Shown here: positions 1 to 16,182 of the stretch, in pieces
Layout of the letters: each line of letters opens with the position of its first letter
Position numbering within the stretch: the first letter of the stretch is position 1
Assembly (NCBI GenBank): GCA_037975125.1
Contig: CM075858.1
Coordinates: 70,766,042 to 70,830,041 of the forward strand
Length of the DNA: 64,000 bases
Direction of reading: 5' to 3'
Source: Latrodectus hesperus
Taxonomy: Eukaryota > Arthropoda > Arachnida > Araneae > Theridiidae
Translations under genes and position numbers: made by a program
The notes under the pieces: generated by a model
Databases searched by the model: none
What the model saw: only the letters and a program-made list of their open reading frames with translations
Told to the model about the DNA's origin: nothing

Positions 1-2180
1 AAGATCAATTACCCTTTACTTCGATTTTTATGTTTTCAATTCATTGCAATGAATACGTATCCATACACAAAACATAAGCATAACGATCGATAATAAAATG
101 TAGTAATGACCATTCCTACTTTCATAATCATATTAATTATTATGAATGATTATATCTATTACTTAATCTTGCCATTTTTCTTAGAACTGACATAGGTTCG
201 AATACTGAATAGTGTTCTCTTTTTTTCTCAAATTAAAATTATAATTCATTGATGATCAAACCCATGAAGTAAATATATAAAACAGTAGTTTTTTAATATT
301 ATAAAATTCATATATAGTCAATAATTGCAAATATATCTAACTAAAATTTTTATGTGAGGGAAATCAACATAAAATAATATACGAAAATAATTTATTTACC
401 CAAAATATGTAAAAATACTCTAATATGCCAAATATTTAAAAATCATTTCCATCATTCTACTTATGATAATCATCACTTGTTACGACATAAAGGCTCCTGA
501 TTTTATTTCAGTAAAATACTTTGTTATGCAAATATGGACGTTCATGATATTTTTAATTAAACAGTAAAATATTTAAAAATTTTATGAACCGATATCATAA
601 TAAATTGTGACATAAGTATTCAGTTAAAATTGCACATTCATTTTTATTTCATTATCACAGTAGATTTTGTGACATCATTTGGGAAAAGATGTCAAATGAA
701 GCAGTTTATGCATGTTTCTATTTCTATATTTAAATATATGAGCGCGTGTTTGTATAATAAGGGATTTAACTTCTTTCTTAACTAAAATTAAACAAAATCA
801 ATAACCATCAGTGTAGAACGTGCAGAGCATAATTATTTATAAATCAAAATATGACATCTGTTATTCAAAATATTTCTGGTAGAGTGGTAGTAAAGTGTAT
901 CCCTCTCATATTCGAAACATAGCGGTTATATCATTTGGTCAAGTAAAAGTCTCTGTTTTCAAGGTCCGAATTGTATTAATATCTTGTAATCTCCAATACC
1001 TTTCCTTGGAGGATTGGGAAAGCTTCAGCAACATGAAAATAGTAATGACCTCATAAATTGGGTGTTATTCAATTTGGCTATAAATGAATTGGTGTTTCAA
1101 AGTGCTTAAAACGTCTTCTACTATCTATTAAAGAAAACCTTAGTAGATAGTATATGACATCTGTAATCATATTGTAATAAACTCATTATTTAAGCATAAT
1201 GAACCTTGTAAGCCAATATAAAAGAATTTATAAGATATAACATATATGTGCATTAAAAAAGTGACCTCTTAAAATCATTCTTGATATTCTTAATTGTTAT
1301 AATGAAATGTATATGAAATTAGCTAACATTTATTTTCTCAAAATGCCTTCAAAAAATTATTTCTGAGCAAACGCTTTAAAATATTATCACAAGTCTTAAA
1401 GTATTCACACAGAATTAGTTTTACATAGGATATTTATAACTTTATCGATTATCGAAGTTATTTTATTATTACTTCTATTTTCATCCATTAGAAGTTACTT
1501 TATAATTAAAATAAATTCTAATAAGCAACAGTATTTATTGAAGTAAAAAACATTTCCAAAATTTTTAAGGCTATAATGTTGTATACAAATAATTTCAATA
1601 ACAAATTTCAATGAAATAAAACTTTAATAGATATATTTTATCATTATATACTTGTTTGCAAAATATGACTTGTCTTTTCTTGCTAGTGGCAAAATATTAA
1701 TATACATTAGAATTTTCTTCACATAATTTTGTTTAAACGGAATGTTACTTTATGATTTTTAATAAATGATTATTTCTAAAAGAAACTTCTGAACTAATCT
1801 ATAAATTAAGCAAACTCATGGTATGATGAATCAGTGTACAAAAAAACCTTTATATTTTTGAAAACATTAAAAATAATTATTATTGTGAAAAAAATGCATG
1901 TTTATCAAAATATAGAAGCTTTGCTCCAGTTTACCTTACAATAAAATGCCCATATATTTATTTTGACATAACTTTCCACACTTACCGATACATAAAAAAT
2001 AAATTCAAACTCATTTTAAAAATGTACTGAAAAGTATAATCAATTACAAATGCTTCTAAACGATACACATCATCGCAAGTACACTAAACATCATAAGCAA
2101 ATCCAGAATCTGTAGGACTAATGTATTGTTCAAACCTTGCGTCATCAGTTGTACACTATTCATAAAAAATAAGCTAACAA
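1..2180. other. AT-rich region without recognised genes
   Basis: I see no coding region, RNA gene or clear repeat here apart from one weak patch. Around 880-1060 a stretch contains an A-box-like TAGAGTGGTAG and, about 30 bases on, ATTCGAAAC resembling a degenerate B box. This could be an old tRNA-derived SINE, but the match is too poor to call as its own feature. The remainder is low-complexity AT-rich DNA with stop codons in every frame. Confidence 0.6.
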
Positions 2181-2380
2181 TTCTTGATTGCAATGAGAAA
2201 CCAATAACTCATCATCTACAAGAACCATTAGGAGTTCACAACTATTGATTACAATAAGTCAATAACTACAAGAATAATCAAGAATACATAATTATTAATT
2301 ACAATGAGTAATTAATTTCAAAACTACAAAAGTCATTACAACTAAAGTGTCATTAAGACTATACCTCTTCTGATTACAAT
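2180..2380. repeat. Degenerate ~60-bp tandem repeats
   Basis: A motif of the form TGATTACAATRAGT, usually followed after some bases by ACTACAAGA or similar, recurs near 2187, 2247, 2307 and 2370, giving a period of about 60 bases. The copies differ at many positions and by small indels, so this is an old minisatellite-like array. It lies about 500 bases upstream of the Tc1-type relic; I cannot tell whether it belongs to that element's subterminal region. Confidence 0.4.
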
Positions 2381-2879
2381 GTTATGATCGGCACAGGTTC
2401 ACATATTTGTGAGTACCTCGCAGTGTTACATTGATTCTCTTTCACCACTTCTTGTACACGCTACGGGAAAAGTTTATTCCGAATTTTTTGGCAAAGTGTC
2501 ACATTATTTGGACTTAAGACTAAAATAAAAAACATGTCAAACCATCCAAGAATATTTTAATGAAATCAAATATAAAATATATAAATATTAATTATGTGGA
2601 AGAAATGTGTAATTATCTTTAATAAAATAAGAGTATAAGAATATTCGTTTGTGCAAAATGGAAGATGATTGCCATAAGTTCAAATTATGCTAATTTTAAA
2701 ACTTTACAATATGCCGCTTTTGTGTTTGATGTCAAAGACAACACTTTAATGGCATGAATGAAATTATCTTTCAACTTACTGAAAGACAAAGTGCAAAAAA
2801 GTCGACATTTAACAATCTCGTTGTTTTGATGAGTGTGATTCTCAGTGAAGTCATTTAACCAAATCAATAGCTTGGAGAC

Positions 2880-3795
2880 GTGTTGACCGGTTAGAGAGAG
2901 GGAAAACACAATTCGAGGACGTAGAAGCCATTAGAGCTCAACAAAGTGTGATTTTCTGGATCTTGAATTGTTTTTGAAAACGTAGGCTGAAGGCTAAAGT
3001 GAGGTAATAGACGAGAAAAAAGCTCAATAAAGACAGTTGCTTAACGCTAACGTCTCAAAGACATCGGTATATGAATGCCACTCTTCTTCAACAATTTTGT
3101 TCGGCTACTATCATCACAGTTTCAACACACTTTCCAAAACCGTCATCCGGCTACATGTCTGCATCCTTACAGACGAATAGTGTGTGTCAAGTTAAAAGCA
3201 AGGTACCGTCGGACCCATAACGAGTGGGTAAGAAAGCGTATGAGCTGAAGAAAAAATGAATGGTGCAATATCCTTTTTCCTGGTTAAATTCGTTTTTCTC
3301 TTCATCATGATAATAGGCATATTGTCATCTGGAGTGAACGTGGCATTGGAAGCAATTCTGCGTTCGTAAAAGAAAGTGTCATGTTTCGCAGAAAGGGAAT
3401 AATGGTCTATGCTGTAATCTCCATTAATGGGCTCACCATTCTCCGAATCATTCGAAAAGGACATCTGACCGTTCACCATTGTAAGAGTGAGTTCCTCAGA
3501 TTTATATTGTATTCTTTTACCCAGCAGCAATTGGAGATGATTTCATGTTAATGAACGACAGTTGCCTGTTAATTCATGCTAGGTTAATGAATCAGTTCCT
3601 TTCTGATGAAGGAATCATACGAATAGAATGGCCAGCATATTCCCTGGAAACGCATCCAGTAGATTGTGATATAGTCAACAATGAGTTGCAGGATGCCTAT
3701 CATCCGCATGAACACTCTAAGAATAAGAAAGTTCTCCTACTGAAGGAGTGGAATAGAATACGCCGCGGTCCTCATTACTAGCTTCCTAAAAGGTG
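2880..3795 (+). pseudogene. Decayed Tc1-type transposase
   Basis: Translating the plus strand with frame changes gives a recognisable Tc1 transposase, the DDE enzyme that cuts and pastes its element at TA sites. In order: an N-terminal helix-turn-helix-like part near 2880-2990 (VDRLERGKTQFEDVEAIRAQ, then QSVIF), a damaged linker, and the catalytic core from about 3268 with IRFSLHHDNRHIVIWSERG, RKGIMVYAVISINGLT and later GDDFMLMND followed by IRIEWPAYSLETHPVD. The block with the second catalytic aspartate and the expected C-terminal LLLKEWNRI are present. The first catalytic motif, normally TDESRF, reads as a stop plus IRF, so that aspartate is lost, and several stops and frameshifts interrupt the frame. 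The longest open stretch is 3545-3781. No terminal inverted repeats were found. The element is dead; family assignment is from remembered motif patterns. Confidence 0.8.
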
Positions 3796-4153
3796 TTTAA
3801 CTCTGCTGAACGTTCGGGGAAAAATACCTCCTACTAAAATCAATATTCTTTTAAGGAAACGCCTTTTTATTTGTTTTTCTCATATTCACAATTTGTCTTA
3901 TATTCCTTTTGTAACCAAATGCTCAATAAAACGTATTTTTCTACCATTCGAATGTCATTTTCAACTCATACAGTCTACTACGTCTATCAACAATATATCA
4001 GTCAACCAAATAATACTCCAGGTGCACAATTAACCCTCTATTTCAATATCCTATAAATGTATCGAGCAGTATATAATATTACAACAAGAAACTAAATTAT
4101 ATCTTATATTTTCCATAAAATGAAATTATGGTAAAAAAATTTATCCATTTTTG

Positions 4154-4281
<128 letters not shown>

Positions 4282-4354
4282 CTAAGTTGTTATATATGCA
4301 TATAAATGAACTAGACTTTTAGATAACAGTTTATCAATTATAGACTTATCGAAG

Positions 4355-4590
4355 AGGGAGGCCCTAGGTTCAAATCCTAGTTCCGGCATGGATGTACTTT
4401 CTTTGACTGTCTATCCTGTCTTTGTATGAATTGTTCGTGAATGGTTGTCTACCCTTATAAACGGGTACCTATGGCATATGTGTACTGAGGAAGTCGGACT
4501 CCACAGCAAATTACGGTTCATTTGGAAAAGTGGAGCAGCGCACCCCATATTGTCAGCCTAACAGGCACTAGAAAACAACAGCAACAATTA
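4355..4590 (+). mobile_element. tRNA-derived SINE, 5' truncated
   Basis: A perfect RNA polymerase III B box, GGTTCAAATCC, lies at 4367-4377 within a TpsiC-like arm (CCTAGGTTCAAATCCTAG, with paired CTAG ends). Downstream is a non-tRNA body of about 200 bases, GC-richer than its surroundings, with AGGAAGTCGGACTCCAC and AGTGGAGCAGCGCACCCC, and a tail of AACAACAGCAACAA near 4575. No A box is present upstream, so this copy is 5' truncated. The body and tail match my memory of a SINE family common in spider genomes, but that identity is inference. Confidence 0.7.
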
Positions 4591-5527
4591 TAGGCTTATT
4601 AAAAATGAATATATTACATACGAATTCTAAATAAACTTAAATAAGTATGGATGAAATATTATATACATTAATGTGACAAATTATTTTATGAAACTTAATG
4701 TTCTAAAAAAATACACCTTTTATTGAGGTGAATTCTGTTGTAAAAATAACGATATTGTTTTAAGATAATTTTTTTTTACTTTAAATTTAAATATCGTGAT
4801 TACTACACACTAAATCTGATTAATGTTTTTAGAATGGTTAAAGCAGATAAATTGTTTAATGAAATCATTGATCAACAAACATTTTTAGTAAATTAATTTC
4901 AGAAAATAGAAAAATTCATCCAAAAAACTGATATAGTTTTGAGAATTTCTAAAGGCACTTAGATAATTAGAAAAATGTGATACAATTAGAATGTGCTAAG
5001 CATTACCTAAATGGAAACGATTTTTTCAATATGCTTTGTTTCTTACTCAAAAAAATTTAAAGCGTTAAAAAAATTAAATACATACTGTTATTTTTTCAAA
5101 AACTTAAAAAAGGGAAATATTAAAATATTTGATATGTGCGAAATAATATACTGATTCAATTAATTCACTTTTTTTGTGAAAATAAAATCCGAATTACATT
5201 TCCCGAAAAATGAGAGAATATTTCAAATTTATAAGGTGCATAAAACGGTTCTTTATTAAAAATTATGCGTTTAATATGAAATAATAAAATATTATTTTTA
5301 TATAAAAATCCTTCAGGCTTTTGATTAAAACACATGAAGTTCATATAAGAATTGCAAAATGAAGATAAGATTAGAAATAGTTTATTTATATTAAAATGTA
5401 TTAAATAAAGTAATATATTTTTTTTTAAATTCGCCAAATATTTTTACAGCTTGATATCAAATTATTATACGTTTATCCTTTCAAAAGTCTGCTTTCTAAA
5501 ACATATCCACAATACTATTAGAATGTA

Positions 5528-5600
5528 CCATTACCTAGTGGTATGATTTTGCTATTTAAAATGTGAGGTAACAGGTTTGATTCAAACACAATTAAACAGT
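5528..5600 (+). mobile_element. tRNA-like SINE head
   Basis: TACCTAGTGGTATG near 5531 resembles a Pol III A box and GGTTTGATTCA at 5573-5583 resembles a B box, with GTTTGATTCAAAC forming a TpsiC-like stem. The spacing of about 40 bases fits a tRNA. No anticodon arm or clear body could be defined, so this is more likely the head of a degraded SINE than a functional tRNA gene. Confidence 0.45.
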
Positions 5601-5739
5601 AGAAGTTAAAAGTTATTTAGGTGAATTAAATATTTTCTGATAGCATGTACGTTGAAATAATTGCTTTAAAATTTTCTGATTCATTTTCTTTGCTTTGCGT
5701 GAATTACGTTTAATGTATGAAAATTCTTAATGTAAATAA

Positions 5740-5800
5740 AATAGTTTAAGAGGGTTACGCTATGCTTGTATAACATATTGCATAAAACTCTTAAACTATT
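5740..5800. repeat. Short inverted repeat (hairpin)
   Basis: The 13-base sequence AATAGTTTAAGAG at 5740-5752 is exactly complementary to CTCTTAAACTATT at 5788-5800, with a 35-base spacer. It could form a hairpin. No gene is adjacent, and such a repeat may be a remnant of a small inverted-repeat element. Confidence 0.6.
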
Positions 5801-8800
5801 CACTGTTTAGGCTGTAACACAATTTTGTGATCAGTAATAATCAGTGACAAAATGATTCCTGAAAGACCAAGAAATGAACATTAGTTCTTCCTGATCATTA
5901 TTAAGAAACATTTGTTAGTTAAAATGATACTCAGGAAATTGAGATCAAACAATTTATGTGAATATTGAAAAAATACTTCAAGATGCAAAGCATTTGATTT
6001 TTGCATTTCCTATTTTTCATATTATATTATGCTTACAGAACGATTTTAAAATGTGTGATTTGACTTTGGTAAGGAACGTTTCAGTTTCAGAGAAGTACAC
6101 CCTGCTATCCTCTGCTTTTGTTCTTTTTATTTATGCATGCAACACATAATGTTTTAGATATTTAAATAATGTTATACACTGAGGTGCACAGGGAGATTAC
6201 ATTTGTTCATAAGAAACAGATGCTAATATGTATTATTTTAAAGCTTTCAAATTATTTATCCACTAGATCATTTGTAATTTGTGTATATTAATATATTTTC
6301 AATAATTACTTAGCTCGTATGATTAATGTCATTCAAACATAATGATGTGTTATAACTATGTACCTGAATTTTTTAGTATTCAAGCAAATTATATGTTTTT
6401 TTTTAAAAAAAATTTCATGTTATATTTATAAGGTAAATAAAATAAGATATAGTAAAATAAATATTATTGGATGAGTTAATTTTGTATTTCATACATTTAT
6501 AAGTATTTAGTATGAAAAACTTTTATGCAAAATGGCAAAGAAAAAACTTACGAAATCCTGTAAAAGATCTGGTAAGAAAAAATTAAATAAATAAAAAATA
6601 GAGAGAGAGAGAGATACTTGAAATTGAAAAGGTGAAAAAAATGCCTGACATGAAACAGAAAATCAATACTTGTAGTAGATATCTTGTCCAGTACGTGACT
6701 TTTCTTTTAGAAAGATTGCATCAAAAAATAAAAAAGCAGAATGCAGTAGTTTGAAGAGGATATACTTATAAACATTCTGACAATAATTTAACTTTCGAGA
6801 AAATTCATAGCAAAAATTGCTTGTCAAAAACTTGCTCGTTTTTTTCTTGACAGAGAAAAGAAACACTTAAAATTAATAACCCCAATTCAGAATACTGAAT
6901 ATTTTACATGTACTTATCAATATTGTAATTATGTTACCTATACCTATTCGGAGGTATTTAACGTTTTGTATAGTTGTTTTAAACTATGGATTTTAATCGA
7001 GTAATACTATTGAAAATGAGTGAGATATATCTTACTAGAAAAAAAACTTAAAGCTTCCTCAATTTTTTTAAGTATTTAAAAAAGGATTGTTTTTATGATT
7101 AAAAAGTGTATGTGTCATATATACCTTTATTTCAATATCTTGTATTAATTAACCAAGAATATATAGAAATTTTATTTCCTGAAAATTTAAAAAATGTTAG
7201 AATAGTTCTCATTTACAAGAAATATGAATGCATTAATGAATCAAATATTTAATTTCCTTTTACTGTAAAACTTAAAGACACGTGGTGATCTATTGTTAAC
7301 AAGTGTTAGAGTAAATTCATCAATAATTTCGAATATCTGGAAAATTATATTCACTTAGAAGTCAAACAAATATTCATGTAACTAATTTTGCATATATGCA
7401 ATTCAATTTTGAAATCTTCAATGCTAAATAAATTATTGATTTATTCATGAACGTAGGGTTTCGTTGGGTTCGTAAATTTGGAATAAAGACATTGAATTTT
7501 GTTAGTCATTGAGCTTCATTATTGTGAGTGTGTAAATAAATTCCATTTATTCTTAAATTAATCAAAAAATAAAGAAAGAATTTCAGATGAACACTAGGAG
7601 AACAAATTCTTTGGACCAATTACTAATTTGAGTTAATTGCAGTAAGTACTGCTGTATATCAAAGCGCAATATTGTGCAACTAATGCATAGTTTAACAATA
7701 TATGTCACAACTAAATAAAAGTAAAATAAATGTGAAAGACCTCTATTATTGAAAAGTGATGCATAAAAAATCAACCTCTTTTAACTCATTTTTAATTGCG
7801 GATATCTATTTTTATAGCAACTTCATGGTACTAGTTTTTCAAAGTTATAATTATGATTTCTCTCTGTGTGAAAGAAAATTATGAATAACTGCTTTATTGA
7901 AAGAAAAAACTATCTTCAGTACTTTCAAATTATATACTGAATATTAGAAAAATCATATTTCATTATCTGTAAAATCATGTTTCATCCATTCTATACTAAA
8001 TATTGGAAATTTATTGTTAGAGAAAAGATGTCGAAATTCAGGAAAATGACTATATAATAAGACAGAAAATCATTTGAAGCTGCTATGTTATGAAATAAAT
8101 ACATTTGGGATAACATTTCTAAAACTTAGAAATATATTGGAAAAATTAAAAATTAAACAGCAAAGTTGTAGAATAGTACTCATTTACAAGCGAATTGAGA
8201 ACAGATATGAAAAAAGGAATGTCTACAGTGGAAGCTTCTTTCTAACGCTGATATCCTTCTGATCCAATTCATACTGAAACGAGCAAAGAATTCGATTCAT
8301 ATATTTACATTATATTTGAAGTTGTATTAGTCGTTGGTATTGAATAAATTTAAATTGTTCACATTCTGTTTGCATTTTTATATTAGAAGTTAATAAATTT
8401 AATTAGTTACCAACACAAATAAATGCTTACAATTTCGTTTTATTTGCCTAGAAAAATATCCAGATTTATATATTTGAAGTTAAGAAAATATTTTTATTAG
8501 ATAATTTAACTGTATTTATTACAATTGACATTTAATAAAATTTCTTTACTCAAGAAAAGTTTGCTTCAGTCCAGACTTATGTCTAGACAACACAAATAAT
8601 TACTTGCATTTATCTATTTAGAAAAATTTATAGATTTATATTTAAGAACAAAAATTTTCCGAATTGCTATATTTATCTAGTTTAAACCAGCATTTGTATG
8701 GTTTCTTTAATATAATATAATTGTTAATACAATAATATTTTATTTATTTTTTACATTATACAACTATAATTTTTCATTAACTTTCTGCACCTTCAATTGA

Positions 8801-10969
8801 AAATTATTTTTAGTTAAAGCATTGACAATCTACTGACAAAATGTAAGACCAAATGATCAAAATTTAGATGACTTATTGATTTTTTCTGTGGACGTTAATA
8901 AACGATCCCAAACGACCATTATACTTTTCATACTGTTTAGTTCACTAATGAAAATTTGAAATAATCGAAATTTTGACTGAATAATCGATATTCCTATAAG
9001 TTGGTAGTTTCTGGCAGCCAATTTATGAAAATAATGATGTACGTGTATATTTGAAGTTTGATTTTTATCAGCTTTTATTTTCAAAAGCAAAATCTTTCCT
9101 TGCAATGCACATTATATGTTGTTTACGTTCATGTAGATTATTTTTTATTCAATCGTATAGCAAAAAAAATTTTAAACTAATTTTAAATCGATATCAGTCT
9201 CAAAAAAAGAGATAATGAACAACTAAATATAAATATATCTGGCTAGAGCACTAAATTTGTTTTTACAAAGTGCTTAGCTAAATTAATTTCCAGAAAATAA
9301 ATTGAAAGTATTAAGTTGTTCTAAACTTGCCATTTTAAAATCAAAAACATTTTACATATAGCATTTGGAACATCTATTTTTCCTTAAATTAGAGATAAAT
9401 GTTCCTAAGTTGAAGTTTCCTCGAGACAAAATTTGCTTAAGATAAGCTCTGTTCTCAAATTTGCTAACATTTATTTATAAGCGCAAAACCAATAAAAAAA
9501 TTTAAATTTTAACAAAAATCTCAAGTTATCATATAGCAGATATATAATGAATTTTTAGTGATAACTAAAATAAAAATTATATAATCAGATTTAATTGCAT
9601 TATTTTAAATCCATAGCAGCATTTTATTCTATAAAATTATAATGCAGTAGCTAAATTTTAATTCCAAATTTAAGGACTGTCAATAGTTTACAATAAATGT
9701 AATTTCTTTTAATATGTTGAATAATTACCTTCACAAGAGAAAATATGCAAACTTGTTTTTATAAAAAAGGTTTTCATAAGAACATTTAATTTTCTTACTT
9801 GATCGAATCATATTTATGTTTATTATAAAAGTACTTCATAAAACAATGTTGCATAAAAGTAAGACTATTTCTAAGAGAATATAATCAATAAAAAATGAGA
9901 TATAACTATAAACAAAATTATAGTTATATACAATTACTCTTAAGTGTACATGCAAAAATCATAAATAATATCGCAAGTATATAAAAATCAGATTTGATTG
10001 TGTAATATGTTTATAATATTTAGTAGGATTTCATTTCAAAAACTCATAAAAAGTAATTACTTAACTGCTGACTTTACGTTTCTTTCTACATTTGCATTCA
10101 AATCTCATTTCTTGTAAATTATAAAAATATTGATTTAAATTTTAAATCAAAATTTCTAATTTACAGGAAATGAAACTAGCATTAATATGCTAAATAATTC
10201 CACTCTATAGAAAGTCATGCAACAACCCAGCATTTAATCTTAAATTTTATGATTAGAATTTTTGGGTAAAAGTTTTTTTCTATCGTTTCAAAATAAATTT
10301 AATCATAATAGGCGAAATATTTTGTGTCATTAAATATGTGACACAAAGAATGTATCATCACTAAAAGATGTAAATTCCTATGAGATGCAGTGCAAGCAAT
10401 TACGCAATGATGCGATTAGTGTTGTATTCAGGAACAAATAACGCTAGATAAAATTAAAGGAATTCGAGAAATAAACATCATTTGTATAGTTTTACTAGAC
10501 AGAATAGTTGGTTGGTTTGGTTTTATGGCTTAAGATTACCAACCAGAATAATCTTCACATTGAAATTATTTTTATATTCTATAAAAAAGAAATATTCAGT
10601 ACAGACAATGCCAGAATGTCTGAAACTGAGAAATTACCAGCCGACAGATGTGGTATACAGGAATATTATATCTGAATGAAACAGAGAGAGAAAATTAAGT
10701 AGAAAAGTATGTTGATTGTCCACCAAATTGCATATTATAGACATATGCGATAGAACACCTTAGCTTATCAGGTATAGCTCCACCACGTAATATAACATTT
10801 ACCAAATTGTTTTTATGATGAAATGCACTGTTCAGTTATGGTATTATCTTTACAGAATTTGGATCCTTTTTCATAGGTAAAGAAGATAATGCTCTTTATC
10901 TTATGCAGAAGAGAAGGAGTTATGCTAGCATAGTGGAGAAATGGAGCAAGTTCCACCTAGTTTTAAGAA

Positions 10970-11490
10970 ACTTTTAGGTGTCATTGTTTTATGAAATCAC
11001 ATTCGAACACGTAATGTACAACGGCCCCAACCTGTCCGCGTGAACAAGCACTACTTGAAGTCATACCCCTTTTGTTGAGATACTCCGGTGTTGGAGTATG
11101 TCCAGAAAGAAACTGTGCTTCTTTGTGGTACTTGACTAGGAAATCGAGAGGGAGAGAGAGAAGGCTTAAGACTGCCACCAAATTACAATAGACAATTACC
11201 TACACGCATCCATTATACGCAGTTTGTAGTGGAGATGGCTAGAACGGCGGAAAGTGTCTTGTTCCATGGAGGACATTAAGATACATGGATTATGTATCAG
11301 TTAATTTGCATTGGTGATCCCGGAGACAATTCCCATTGATATTTTGAGTCAGATACGGGGTGTTTTTGATGCTTCAACATGGAGCAGGAGCATGGTTTGA
11401 TGATGTGCATTTCTAGACGTCTTGATGAATATATTATTTCCAAATCGATGTAAGCAATTTCTGAATTTCCTGTACAGAATTTCAAAATTT
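10970..11490 (-). pseudogene. Non-LTR retrotransposon C-terminal fragment
   Basis: On the minus strand an open stretch at 10981-11181 encodes QFLSGHTPTPEYLNKRGMTS, then SSACSRGQVGAVVHYVFECD. This pattern, a leucine-threonine/serine-glycine-histidine motif, a conserved tyrosine-leucine, and then Cys...Gly...His-Tyr-x-x-x-Glu-Cys, is characteristic of the region after the RNase H domain of R1/I/Jockey-type LINE polyproteins. The sequence further upstream to about 11490 is interrupted by stops and only weakly suggestive. No reverse transcriptase motif is present, so this is a short relic, internally deleted or isolated by later rearrangement. Confidence 0.6.
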
Positions 11491-11499
11491 AAGTATATA

Positions 11500-14580
<3,081 letters not shown>

Positions 14581-14581
14581 C

Positions 14582-14729
<148 letters not shown>

Positions 14730-15589
14730 TGCACTGTTGGCTTCAATTTTTATATGACTTGTCCTCAACTTATATCCCAATCAATAACTCACATTAAATA
14801 TTCAGAACTGTTTTCCATGACTAAACATCTTCCATCATACTATAGAATTTATGGTTATCTACAATGGCAACATGATGTTGCATAGAAGATTAATTTCAGG
14901 ATTTCTGCCCTAAACTCACGGTATTAAGGTAGAACACGCACTTAAGCAAATGAAGTGTAGAAACGTGCATGTAATAATATTTATTTTGCAATATAACATC
15001 GATTATAGTAGAAGGTAATAAATGGGGAGTAAAATTATGAATTTCATAGTTGTGCTTAGCTATATGACATATTTGGTACATGCAAATATTTAGAGATATC
15101 TCATTATTTTAAGAAAGGTCTATATAAAACACTATGCTAAATTTGCAAATGATATTGGCAAAAATATTAAATGTATATGTAAAGACTTTTATAAAATATT
15201 AAATCTTAACAATAATTTTCGTTGAAATTTTATCATTCATAAAATATAGATTATCTGGAATATATAAATACGTTTAATCATTCTATCCTATATTTATAAT
15301 TCAAGATCTCAGATATGATTTTAGAAGAAGTTGATCAAAGGAAAATAAATGTTGTGATTTTCATTTCTACATACATCAGAATGTTTGCTTTTGATGCCAC
15401 ATTGTGGAAAGCCTAATAGCTGGAATATTTATTAATTAAGTTACATAAAATTACATTGCATATTCGCTTAATTTTAGCCTTTTTATTGATAGTAAAACTT
15501 ATCTAAGTATCAAAAGAAAGGAAAATTAAAAAACTCCCAAGCTCCTACTAAAGACTAAACGTGGCCTAAAAATAGGACAACAGCTTTTC

Positions 15590-15860
15590 TGGTCCAAGAG
15601 GTTTCCACTTCAATCCCAGTCATTTTTGAATAACTCAGAGGCTAAAGTTGTGCTGGTGTCTTTAGCATGCACTTATGCTGTGGTGGGTTCTTAGAAGTTT
15701 TCCGGATTAATCCCATCCAACACGTGTAATGGGAAAATTGTCTATGAAAAGTTCTCCTAGGAGACAACTTATACGATGAGTACAAATATATCTTACAATA
15801 GTTTTTGGTTGTTAGTCTACCCACTAAGCGGAGTTAAAGTACCCGTTACGAGGGAGAAGC
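15590..15860 (+). mobile_element. Degenerate SINE copy
   Basis: This GC-richer segment begins with GGTTTCCACTTCAATCCCAG, which looks like a degraded B box region, and ends with GTCTACCCACTAAGCGGAG followed by TTAAAGTA. Its 3' part resembles the 3' part of the neighbouring element at 15920-16182 (shared pattern of GAGACAA, then a ...CCACTA.GCGG.G..AAAGTA ending). It therefore appears to be a second, more diverged copy of the same family, head to tail with it. The reading frame at 15642-15824 is a chance frame. Confidence 0.5.
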
Positions 15861-15919
15861 GTGTAGAAAATACAAGAACAATATCTATTTCTAATTGCTC
15901 AAAAGTAGCTGAGATTAAG

Positions 15920-16182
15920 CACTTCTTGGCCTAGTGGTAATACTGCACTCTAGGAGCTTAAGGTTGCGATTTTATTGTCAAATCCTACTAAGAAACAGGA
16001 GGTGGATGTTCCGCTTTTGCCTTTCTCCACGGGGAATTTCTGTGATTCCTCCATTATGACATGAAAATACTTTCCATGATCTGTAAGATTTTTTCCTGAG
16101 AGACAAATTACGCGGTGGACATTAAATGCCTTAAAACAGCTTTCGGCCTTTAGATTGTCCACTATGCGGGGAAAAGTAGCTA
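15920..16182 (+). mobile_element. tRNA-derived SINE
   Basis: A perfect Pol III A box, TGGCCTAGTGG, lies at 15927-15937. A degraded B box region lies around 15961-15990 (AAGGTTGCGATT, then GTCAAATCC). The body of about 190 bases includes GGAGGTGGATGTTCCGC and CTCCACGGGGAATT and ends in TTGTCCACTATGCGGGG. The structure, tRNA-like head plus unrelated body, is that of a SINE, and a second related copy lies immediately to the left. The frame at 15950-16162 on the other strand is a shadow. Confidence 0.6.

Larger units (their letters stand above)
4591..10960. other. AT-rich region, few recognisable features
   Basis: More than 6 kb of AT-rich DNA without a recognisable gene. Apart from the tRNA-like segment at 5528-5600 and the inverted repeat at 5740-5800, I see only simple runs and short open frames that do not resemble any family I know. 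A short GA run lies at 6600-6614. The segment 10,440-10,700 is slightly GC-richer but I could not assign it. Confidence 0.5.

Noticed and set aside
3192..3530. 112-codon minus-strand frame
   Set aside because: It is the antisense shadow of the Tc1 transposase relic on the plus strand, whose motifs (DNRHIVIWSERG, GIMVYAVISI) are recognisable.
5528..5600. Functional tRNA gene
   Set aside because: Only A-like and B-like boxes are visible; acceptor and anticodon stems do not pair convincingly.
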